Shown here in pieces: positions 54,801 through 64,000 of a stretch of 64,000 bases of DNA. This DNA comes from Dirofilaria immitis. Its lineage: Eukaryota; Nematoda; Chromadorea; Rhabditida; Onchocercidae. The first letter of the stretch is position 1, and each line of letters begins with the position of its first letter. The notes beneath the pieces are model-generated. The model did no database searches. It was given only the letters and a program-made list of their open reading frames with translations, and had not been told where the DNA came from. The stretch spans positions 3,552,001-3,616,000 of the forward strand of contig JAKNDB010000088.1 in NCBI GenBank assembly GCA_024305405.1, in the 5' to 3' direction. A program made the translations under genes and the position numbers.

Positions 54801-57800
54801 TCGCCGAGTAAGGTGAGCCTTGTAAAATCGCATAAAAACATCCTTATTTTGCACGTATTTTAATACTAGCAGCTGGAAAAAGGTAAATCAATTTATAAAA
54901 TGGAAATAATTTTCTAATTTGTTTTGGAAAAAATGTAGTAAGGAAATCATACCACATCATTCAATTTGGCATCGATTTCTTCAGATGATAAGCGTTTCGA
55001 AAGACTCGTTTTACGTAAAAGGAGATCTGTGAAATTTGCAAGTAATTCTGGGCATCTGGATTCTGCTTGCATGCGACCAACACTAAAGAAATTTGAAAAT
55101 AGTTTTTAAAATTTTTGAAAATCCAAAGATGTAGAGTTGGTTCGATAGAAGATAACTAAGACAAAGGAAAGCAATAAAAAGGACAGCGATAAAACGACAT
55201 ATATTTAAATTTTTAGAACACGACTATGTAATGGAAAATCATAGAAGAAGGGACAAGAGCTACTACATAAATTTATCGAGTTTTCCAAAGCTATTGTAAA
55301 TCGCTCAAATAATTAAGCATATTCGGAAATTAGCGATAAAAAAATCAAAAATACTTTGATTCGCGAAAGTGAAAACTGTTTCCCAATCGACAAAAGATGA
55401 CAATGAAAAATTCTGCAGTGGAAATTACAAGCACATCAAAAAGAAAAACAAACCATTTTCCTTTGGAACTCGTAACTTCCATTCTGAAAATGCAAGTGTC
55501 ATTTACGACATCCTGAAAAGCCTTATCTCGTGCGGTTAAAAACGAGGATCATCATAAAATGCATCCGCAACAAGAAGGCTGAATTTTGAAAACATTGTTA
55601 ACAATTGTTCCACATATTTTTCAGGGTCCTGAAACAAACGAATTCATAAATCCTTTTAACTTGAGTAAAATTACATAAATTTTTATAAAAACTATATAAT
55701 TTAAAAATATAATTTCTTTATAATGCTTCAAAATCTTAAATAACAATACAAATATCAAACCGTAGTTATACTGCTCGAATTTGCTCTCATATCATTTAGA
55801 GCTTCAGTTCTAATGAAAGTATCCAAAAACTTTAGAACAGTATCAATACCATCTGATGTCCGGTTTATTAATCGGTATAACATCCTCAACTCTACAATCC
55901 TTGATTGTTATATTAGTACCACATCAACAAATATTTCAAAACAAATTTTGAGATAATAAAAATTAAAAAATAAGTAAGCAACGAATGCGCATGTTGGCTT
56001 TATACTCTACACTGATTTAATTTTATTAGGAATATCGTATAAGAAAAAATTCTACAATATTAGAAAAATTACAACATTACACCAGTAAGCTCAGGATAAG
56101 ACCATACATATCAAATTATTCATCAAATGATTTGAAATCATCTGCATAAACAAATTAACGCTAAAAATAGTAAGTATAAACGATAAAGATGCAATAGAAA
56201 ATCTTACTCTCAATTTGCCCTTCATTGATGAGTGTTGGACACTCAGCTAGAATTTGTTCTTGAAATTGAACAACAAGCACTTTAACGCATCGTTCCACTA
56301 GCTAAATAGCCGACATGATTTAAAAGTGTTTAAAAAGATATAAAAATTTAAGAAGAAATTGAAAATCATATCGAACAGCACAAACCTTTTCTACAGAATC
56401 TGTTGTGCTTTCCAAATAACGTCTTCCACGAACTTCTTCTTCGCCCAGTTTTGTATCCGCATACACCATATAACTCTGTACGCCTTCCGAAGCCAGAACC
56501 TTTTAGAGAGAAAAAAGTTAAAAATCCGATATTCCCAAAAAGTTTATCAATTTATGCTCTTTGATGATAGCAAAATCTCTAAGTAATAAGTCATGCACAA
56601 CAATACCTGGGGAGCACGGGATTTATAAAATCTCTCGGTATCATCGATGTAAGCTCTTTCAAAATTATCCTTGTACACGATCAAACTATCTTCAATATTT
56701 AGATTCAGCGATACTGAAATTGACCGAGTTTAAAATATACTGTACTAATCATCAGTAATCTACCTTGTCTGTATAGCATCGTAATTCAAGCTAGTTTCCG
56801 ATGTCTCTCAATACCTTAAATCTATCTATTATAGCGATTAAGTTTTCAAGTACAACGATAACTAAGTTCTTACTACTATAAAAGAAATGGTAATGAAATA
56901 TTATTAATTTCAAATAAGAAAAAAAGGATGAGAAAGTAAGATCACCGTAAGATTGTCGAACACCTATAACAAGTTGAGGATCAAAAGCTTCACCATTCCG
57001 TTCCAATTCAACTAAACGCATTGCTGCATTTTGCAGTTTATGTTTTATAGACGCGAAAATTGTTTGACCCCAATCATTCAACATAATCTGTGAAATAAAA
57101 AAGTGTATGAAATACAACTATTACATGATTCATCTTCTCAATTCGATTTGAAACTATCAATAATTAAATGAAATAGACACCCCAAGATACTTCACAAAGT
57201 TAAATTATGGAATAATCATATTGATTTTAGCTCAACGTTCCGCCACATTCCCTTCAAAAGATGACTATCCAGGAAAACTTATGAACTACCTGCCACAGAC
57301 ACTGCAAAATCAAGAGGACTGAAAATGACTGTATAGTGACCAGAATTTAAATTCTCCATTTTGTCATCAACCAGTTCTTATAAAATCAATTATTATCATT
57401 TAAAAATGGAATTATTGCTCATTTCGGGTCTTGTTCTGTCTCATAGTAAAAGAAATATATTGAAGAAAATTAAAAATGTTTCTTTTCAAAAAAAAAAGAA
57501 TTGCTTGAATTAATTGGAGTCAATTGAGAATGAAGATACAGATGATGTCAAATTCAATTTAAAGTCTTACTGAAAAATTTAATTACTGCATGTAAAAGTG
57601 ACGTACCGAGGAAACCATAACACTGGCTTCTTTCACGGAATTTTTTGATTTCAACACCACGTTTTTTTGTTCCGAAATATAAGAAAAAGGTTTTGGAAGA
57701 TATTCCGTTTGTGTATAGAATTTTGTCCACTCAGAGATATAAACTCTTAAAATTGCATTTTCTTCTTCATGTTGCATTATACGCTGTAAAAAATTCAATT

Positions 57801-59078
57801 TACTCAACTTCATTTAAAAAAAGCTATTTTTTTTTGATTTTAACGAGAAATACTTCAAAAATTCAAATCTCGAATAGCTTCTTCTTCTCTCAAAATATAT
57901 AATTTTATAAAAACTTACTTTTTCAGCTGTAAGGATATAACGATGCACTTCTGCTTCTAGTTCTCTGCGAACCATATCACCTCCACCTTCGATCCATGCG
58001 CATATACGATGAACAATAGCAAATAGCTCTTGCCACTGCACTTTACTTACACCCTAAACGCTTAATATTTCGAGTACAAATAAGATAATAATAGATGAAT
58101 GAAGAGTGAAATGGTCTCCTCATGAGAGGTCAAGATTAGATACAGTTAAAAATATATAAAGGCATATGACTAATGTGGCCATAATACTCCAATATTTATT
58201 TAATTTTTATTATTAGTTTTCATAACTCCCTGAACTTTCAAGAAAATATTTAGAAATTGCGAGGCAATAAATATATTAATGACTGAAAATTTGACGAAGG
58301 AGATTTGCTTAGTAATGATAACGATAAACAGCTCTTTTTAATCAAAATCAATAATTATATTCGACAAACTTCTACGCTGAAGTTAAGTGACAATTCCATG
58401 ACGATGTATCGTCATGGAAAAATCCACGTCAGACGTCAGATATAGATAAAATCAAAATAAATATCTAATGTGGAATCAAAATTACTATATCTATATCACT
58501 TTTTTGATAAGTCAAAATTTTTTCATCTAAAATAATTTCCATTTATAACATGAATAATAAAATAATAACATGAATAATAAAATTAATTTTTCATTATTCA
58601 TTTTTTCGAAATCATACTCTTTGATTCAATAGTGATATCACTGTACTCCTTGCTTCTGTCCATTCTTTATCAAAATCCACAGGGTTAGCTGGGCCCTAAA
58701 AATCCATATATAGAATTTTCACTAAAAGCTATAATAAAACTTTCTAAGCTGACATAAGTCATCCCCAACATTAAAACCAGGTACACTGGCCAGTTTCTTC
58801 ACGACTCAACAAATATAATTATTTTGGACAATTTTATATCATAATTTGCAGAAAAATGAAGATAACCAATATGTTTTTATCTTCAAGCCAAATACCAAAT
58901 TCTTTATCTTTATGACTTCGAATTACATTTGATTATTACATTGCCATGAGTACTTTTGACGATATATCTCATACAGAAAATAGAAACATTTACTAACATT
59001 GACTAAAGAAAATTTAAAAGCAAAACTTAAGCAATGAAATTTCAAAACAAAATCAATAAAGAAACTTACTCGCAACAT
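51832..59078 (-). CDS. cul-5: Cullin-5, scaffold of CRL5 ubiquitin ligases
   Basis: Nineteen exons: 59078-59070, 58695-58618, 58053-57919, 57783-57607, 57087-56946, 56713-56607, 56499-56386, 56301-56208, 55891-55761, 55628-55454, 55082-54953, 54872-54748, 54577-54447, 54170-53995, 53901-53740, 53586-53464, 52839-52705, 52229-52125, 51906-51832. The product is about 774 residues (human CUL5 780). Cullin repeats come first (LPKPFSYISEQ, FDPQLVIGVRQSY, YKDNFERAYIDDTERFYKS). The cullin homology domain follows (KDVFMRFYKAHLTRRLIL, REVGMPADFVTKLFRM, LNAGAWSRGSA, HSGRKLQWHHHWSHG), then a winged-helix tail (MFLPPKKMIKEQ, IEWLIENGFIARD). The neddylation lysine falls in IVKIMKIRK at about residue 718. 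It assembles with RBX2, elongin B/C and SOCS-box receptors (family knowledge). One extra T in the coding strand is needed at the run 55538-55542 in exon 10. The first coding exon is only 9 nt. Confidence 0.97.
52398..52417. repeat. 20-bp perfect palindrome in a cul-5 intron
   Basis: TATAAAATCATGATTTTATA in the intron between the exons ending 52705 and starting 52229. AT-rich, so chance is possible. Confidence 0.6.
58394..58419. repeat. Perfect palindromic hairpin in cul-5 intron
   Basis: Twelve-base arms TTCCATGACGAT and its exact complement around two bases, in the intron between the exons ending 58618 and starting 58053. It is followed by a direct repeat ACGTCAG-ACGTCAG at about 58427-58440. 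It is less AT-rich than its surroundings and so less likely to be chance. Confidence 0.7.
58541..58581. repeat. Two-copy tandem repeat in cul-5 intron
   Basis: An approximately 19-base unit containing ATAACATGAATAATAAAAT occurs twice in succession within the intron between the second and third coding exons. Slippage product; no function inferred. Confidence 0.7.
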
Positions 59079-59094
59079 TTCTTCAATAACAGTT

Positions 59095-59106
59095 ACTGTA
59101 CAAACA
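59095..59106 (-). promoter_or_regulatory. Probable trans-splice acceptor before cul-5
   Basis: On the minus strand GTTTGTACAG is followed by a 17-base leader and then the cul-5 ATG at 59078. No upstream coding exon fits, so a spliced-leader acceptor is likely. Confidence 0.5.
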
Positions 59107-59557
59107 GTTTTCTATATTAAATAATGAAGATAATGAAACATTCTTAAAACTATACGATCTGAAATATTTCCATCATCACCGACCATTACAAGTTGAAAAT
59201 TTCGTATATAGTAGCATGGATTTAAAAAATAGTCTAATCTGCTTTAAAAGAAATAGAAGCATCAAAGTTCATGCATATTTCACATTTGAATATCAAAGAA
59301 TTCAAAAAGGTTTTCTTTTGAAAAATTTGAATAATTTTGTTAACTAAAAGGTGCCAAAGTAATCGAAATATTTTATACACATACAATAATTATTTTTTTC
59401 TTCTTATGTTGTATTCAATTATTCGAAGTTCTATGTTTAGTTATTAAACTGAAAAACAATCATTTATGTCCACTATCAAAAACTTATTGGCCTATACCAA
59501 AAAATCTAGGAAGATAAAATCAACTACGCATGCTAAAAAGTGAAATAATGCAAGATC

Positions 59558-59609
59558 TTCACTGAGATTCTACGTCTCCGACGCTTTCGACGTGGAATCT
59601 TCCCGTGAA
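59558..59609. repeat. Bulged hairpin upstream of cul-5
   Basis: Stem AGATTCTACGTC pairs with GACGTGGAATCT (one G-U), loop TCCGACGCTTTC, and the stem resumes below a bulge with TTCAC/GTGAA. It is about 490 bases upstream of the cul-5 start. It could be an RNA hairpin or a paired regulatory site; unproven. Confidence 0.55.
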
Positions 59610-61662
59610 AACCAGTACTATCATCAAACCCGCAAATGACATGGCACTACGCATCATATTTTTCGATAGCGATATGAATTTCAACAATTCATTGCATTAT
59701 TGCCTCGCTGCCTCGCTATTTCCTTTTGCTTTCAATCTCTCTCCACCTACACTTTTTCCTTATCGGTCTTGTTGTTTTCTGCCTCTCTTATTTCAATACA
59801 TATTTTCTCTCCTTATTACTTATTTCCTTCCAATTAAAGTTTATATATAATAAGAAATGAGATATGCGCATACGTGCGTTCACGAACCGGTGTGCTTTAC
59901 ATTCAATGAAGAGACGTAGTCACGTCCGCGCATTAGTATGTTAAGTGAACTCTGATTCATTATTATGCGTATTGAACTTCCTATAGCAAATCAGTAATTA
60001 AAAGGAATGAATACAGAGCAGAGATACTGTTAATGATAAGCGTCGATCAAGTCTCGATCTCGAAGAAACAGCTGACTTCCAATACTTCACTGGGTTTGGG
60101 GTCGAATAGTTCTTGATGATCGACCTATGGCAATATCTTTTAAACTGGGAAATTCACAATTTGCCACAAAAATGAAGTATAGACAATACAGAATGATATC
60201 ATACTATAACAATAAAGAATCACACAATTTTGAAGAGTACTGAAGTCAGGTTTATGATCTTCATTAAATGTTTGTGATATGGCTCATAACCTATTCAACA
60301 ATATGTCTATTTATACTTAAATCTTTTAATCTGAATTACATCATGAATTTAAATCATTACTTACTCCGAAAATTTAGTTCACAACTTATGATTTGATTCA
60401 CTAATTTAATTGAAATTTAGTGACGTAGCAACATCAACACCAATTTAACTAATTGTTTCAAATTATGATATCAGAATCGTAACTGAAATAGCTAACTATT
60501 CTTCCATTGTACGATGCTTGGCGCTTAACATTCCAATGTCAATCGATAAATTTATTTGTATATGTTTGTATCCCATGTAAAGTTTGAATCTTCATCCTTT
60601 GTTCTTGCCATTCTTCATTTCTAGCAGAATGAAATAATAGTAACGGTAAATTATATAAATCTACAAATCAGAAAAATGACACATTTAACTAAAATTATAA
60701 ATCTTCGTAGTGGAGGTGAAGTGTACAAACAGATTGATTATAACAGATGTCGTCTAAAATTAGATTTCTACAAGCTGGATAAAAGGGTGAAGATTCAAAA
60801 TATAGAAGCTATTTAGTTTTCGAGAATATCTTCGATTTGCTCTTCTCACGGATTTTCGGAAACAAATAGATGAAAATTTGAATTATTATGCTCCTGTTAT
60901 AATCAATCTAGCAAAATTGCTATATCTAGTAAATATGCGCAAAAGCGCCTTTGTATACTGGCAATCTCTATAACAGTGTTCATTATCTATTTTTAAATAC
61001 TTTATTATGAAATCTGCAAGTTTATCAAAATGTTGAAAACACAACAAATCTTCGTATCCACTTATTGATTGGCCATATATAAGTAGGCAAAATACTCTCT
61101 TCCAGGGCAAATAGCAGTGGGATTGCAGATGATTTATCTTCTGAATCTATATTTAAAGATTCTTAAAATTCAAATTCATTTATTATATATTTTCGATCAT
61201 TTGCAGTAATTTTTTTGCTTATTTGTTGTGTCAGCAATTTTTTTGCTTATTGTTATGTTAAATTTCAGCTGCTAAAGTTGAATGAAAATCATTGTAGTGG
61301 TCCGACTCTTCTTACTAATTATATTAGTAATTTGCAAAAGATGAGAAATCGAAAAAAAAAGAAAAAAAATTTGAATTTTCTGGTTATTTGGAGAATCGTA
61401 TCTGAAAGCATAAGAATGATAGCAAATTAGTGAATTCTGATAATATCAAAAGAAGATCAGATCATTCAATAAAGGAAAAGTTTACTTGAACAACTAGTGT
61501 ATAATACTACTGATCGTTAAATCATTCTATTTCATTTATTTTCTAATTCTGTTTTAAGTGTCTTTTGGATATTTATTTATTAAAAGTGGATATAGTTATC
61601 TATTACAGTTTCAGACTGTTTTAACAGCGATTGCAGTACGTTACTGGTTTAGATCTACAGAT

Positions 61663-62004
61663 ATGTTGAAAAGAAAAAGTAACGAAATGGATTCAGATAG
61701 CACCGAAAGGATGCTGAGCGATAATGACAATAATTCCGAAGAGGTCAAAGAATGGGTAGATAGTGGAAAACATTTAGAAGATAGAATCGATGAATCGGAA
61801 GATGATTTTAGATCATTCATACCAATTGAAGGACCGTCCAGATCTTGTATAGAAGAAATCAAGAAAATGGATCGAAAGTGGAAAAGAGGAAAAATGTCGA
61901 ATACGAATAGAAAACGAACAAGAGAATTGGAAAATAAGAACAAGATGGAATGTTTACGAGAAATTAATACTGATTATGAACGAGAAATAATTAGTTATTT
62001 GTAA
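61663..62004 (+). CDS. Hypothetical small charged protein, 113 residues
   Basis: The frame is open from 61558 to 62004. The ATG at 61663 is preferred because GATCTACAG, an acceptor-like sequence, ends two bases before it. The protein is acidic and serine-rich at the N-terminus (MDSDSTERMLSDNDNNSEE), then basic (KKMDRKWKRGKMSNTNRKR) and helical; it looks soluble and possibly nuclear. An AATAAA at 62192-62197 follows the stop by about 190 bases, consistent with a 3' end here. No family is recognised. It may instead be the terminal exon of a gene whose 5' exons I did not find. Confidence 0.45.
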   Translation: MLKRKSNEMDSDSTERMLSDNDNNSEEVKEWVDSGKHLEDRIDESEDDFRSFIPIEGPSRSCIEEIKKMDRKWKRGKMSNTNRKRTRELENKNKMECLREINTDYEREIISYL

Positions 62005-64000
62005 GGCTGCGCAAGATCAGTGGTTTGGATTAATCGAAGCATGCAAACATAGTGTTTATGTTAATAATGTATGATTGAAATTTGCATTGAATTGAAAATC
62101 TCCCAACACAAATCTGGACTTGTATATCTTTCTAAATCTTAGACTCTTGGACTATATTTCAATTAAATGAGAATATTTTTCATGCATAAAAAATAAATTT
62201 AATTCAGGTTTATTTTTTCCCAATCTTTATGCAATCATTAATATTTTAACTTTTTTCCTATGTATAAGAGCGAAATAATTTTAATTAATCTAATCGTCGT
62301 ATATTTGAATAATATGAATTAAAACTGAAATTCTCGAAAATATGAGATCCAATTTGTACTCAGTATCATTTCAGATTTTAGTGATGCAGTACTGAGGTGA
62401 AGCTTACATGCAAATAAAAGAAAAAAGAGGCAGAAAAAACAATCGTAACTGAAATAGGCATAACTTAAATTATAAATATTAAGTTCTCTCAATGCTACTT
62501 TTTCCATCATGTGAGTATAATCTTGAAAAATGGCTGACAATTTTTAGCTAAATATAAGAACGATCAGAAAACAATTGGAGAATCTTTTCGCAAGTTGTGG
62601 CATGATCACTGCTATTGAATTTCGTAAAGATACAGCTAATTTTCGTTTCATCGGGTCTGTTCAATTGCTTATATTATCATTATATCTTGAAAAAGTAAAT
62701 GTCATTACAAATGTTTATTCCATTTAAAATCAAATCATTATTTATGCTTAGTAAGGGAAATTAAATATTTCATGTTAATCCACTTGGTGAACTCAATACA
62801 TCGTTGCAAAATCGAAGAATGTTTCCAAATGCTTGCAAAAAAGGACTATTTCCGAAATTTAAGTTGAAACAGTTATGATCAGCGATTTTTCTAGAATGAA
62901 TTCTATTAGGGTAGAATTCGTAGATGTACCTTCCGAAAAATTCCAAAACTATGAATCTTACAGGCACATTTTTGAATGACAGTAAAATTAATGTTAATTC
63001 ATTTCTTCCTTTTTTTTCTCGTTGAAAACTAACCTTAGATTAGAGATTAGATGCAGTGAAATAATAAGGAATCTGGAAATTGTTTTTGCTTTACATGTTA
63101 TTGAATTACAAGGCGCGATACTAACTGAATAATTCTTCAGAAGCCATGAAAGGAAAGCATGCTAGTGCTGGTTGATTTTAAATTAATGCCAGCAAATATC
63201 AGATTTATTGATATCTGTGATCATATTAATAATAGTAATAATAAGAGCGACAACTTTTTTTGCGAGCTTAAAGAATACTACTTCTGCTTAGTTCAGGAAA
63301 AGCTATCTTAAAATTTACTAGATAGAAAATATTTTAAATCATAACATTGAATAGGTTGATGCAGTCAGTTTCTATTAGTTCGGAAAATTCGATTCAGTGT
63401 GTGAATTTAATCAATACAGATAAATTTATTTAAAATTTTTTATAGGTAACAAGTGTTCCTGCTCTAGGAGTAGCACGTTATCGAAATCATTACTCTTGCT
63501 ATAGGCGTTTTAGTTATTGTCATTGATACTGAGCAGGGATATTACATCAAATTTGTTGTATATCAAGATTTGTTAATCTCCAATATTCATAGCAAGTGCT
63601 TAAAAATATTATATATCATAATAGTGAGAATTCTTAACCGCAATAAGAAATGCTAATAAAATCTTATATTTTAGTACTATTTATTAGAAATAAATTTGTA
63701 TATAATTATGCAAATGTGAAGTACTTATTCTCAATCAGTAGTTATGATTTAAAATATTTTTGATTTTTATTTACAAAAACTATTTGCTTCAACCTAATTG
63801 TGAATCAAATATTCCAAGGTTATATTTACATTAAAAGCTTCCTTTTTTTTTGATAATATATCATTTTAAAGAACTATTTTTTCGAATCATTCTCGAAGTT
63901 TTCTATTTGACAGTCAGTAAGATGTAAGACAAAAGATGAATTTGCTGGAATGCTATTTGTTGATTTAATTCCTATGAAATCATATAATGTACTTCTATTT
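62005..64000. other. Intergenic region at the window end
   Basis: AT-rich sequence with a polyadenylation-type AATAAA at 62192. Beyond that, no open frame with coding character, no tRNA and no clear repeat. Confidence 0.6.
62192..62197 (+). terminator. Polyadenylation signal AATAAA (small ORF 61663-62004)
   Basis: Exact hexamer about 190 bases after the stop of the hypothetical small protein. Suggestive only in AT-rich DNA. Confidence 0.4.

Larger units (their letters stand above)
59079..61662. other. Divergent spacer upstream of cul-5
   Basis: About 2.6 kb between cul-5 (-) and the small ORF at 61663 (+). It holds the cul-5 promoter region, a GC-richer patch near 59880-59940, and the hairpin at 59558-59609. 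No supported gene; short plus-strand frames near 61215-61430 lack any recognisable feature. Confidence 0.6.

Noticed and set aside
55761..56208. Apparent one-base phase mismatch between cul-5 exons 8 and 9
   Set aside because: It arose from choosing the acceptor at 55900. The acceptor ATTGTAG ending at 55892 restores phase and gives IEKLRMLYRLINR, matching CUL5.
56790..56890. Minus-strand open segment KNLVIVVLENLIAIIDRF
   Set aside because: It is intronic. The exon ending at 56946 joins directly to that starting at 56713 in phase, giving the conserved RQSYVSLNL.
61215..61430. Plus-strand frame with poly-lysine run (NRKKKKKN)
   Set aside because: Driven by an A homopolymer; no homology and no phase link to the frame at 61663.

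Overview
The window reads as nuclear DNA of a nematode, most likely a filarial or related spirurid species (inference). The evidence is AT-rich sequence, genes split into many short exons, polypyrimidine-TTTCAG acceptors, apparent trans-splice acceptors just upstream of start codons, and proteins closest to C. elegans and metazoan families I know. I assembled seven protein-coding genes by chaining exons so that splice phases agree. I also found one tRNA and two weak small-ORF candidates. No bacterial, viral or CRISPR features were seen.

Layout. 1-7600 (+): 3' part of a Tudor-domain protein with a CCHC zinc knuckle, cut off at the window start. 9925-14483 (-): a PAR/CES-2-like bZIP transcription factor. 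17684-20908 (-): NOP53, a ribosome biogenesis factor. 20909-24408: divergent intergenic region holding a large imperfect inverted repeat (about 21.90-22.28 kb) and TG/CA microsatellites. 24409-35313 (+): FBXO11/DRE-1, an F-box, beta-helix and UBR-box protein, complete in 19 exons. 38473-40010 (+): intracellular fatty-acid-binding protein. 41394-41465 (-): tRNA-Cys(GCA). 42422-45372 (-): a phospholipase-B1-like SGNH-fold membrane protein that has lost its catalytic block I. 45373-51831: gene-poor, with one weak small ORF at 51341-51484. 51832-59078 (-): cullin-5, complete in 19 exons including a 9-nt first coding exon. 61663-62004 (+): a small charged ORF of unknown function. The remainder is gene-poor.

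The genes do not form an obvious operon or pathway. Several have housekeeping or developmental roles: SCF and CRL5 ubiquitin ligase parts (DRE-1, CUL-5), ribosome assembly, transcription, germline-type Tudor proteins and lipid handling.

The clearest cross-cutting observation is that ten otherwise well-conserved coding exons, in six of the seven genes, can be read through only if one base is added to a short A/T homopolymer. All ten are single-base deficits. In most cases the splice-phase arithmetic independently demands the extra base. The simplest explanation is uncorrected homopolymer deletions in a draft assembly. Real polymorphism or decay is less likely because the rest of each gene is intact. 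The most interesting biological candidate is the apparently catalytically dead PLB1-like protein.
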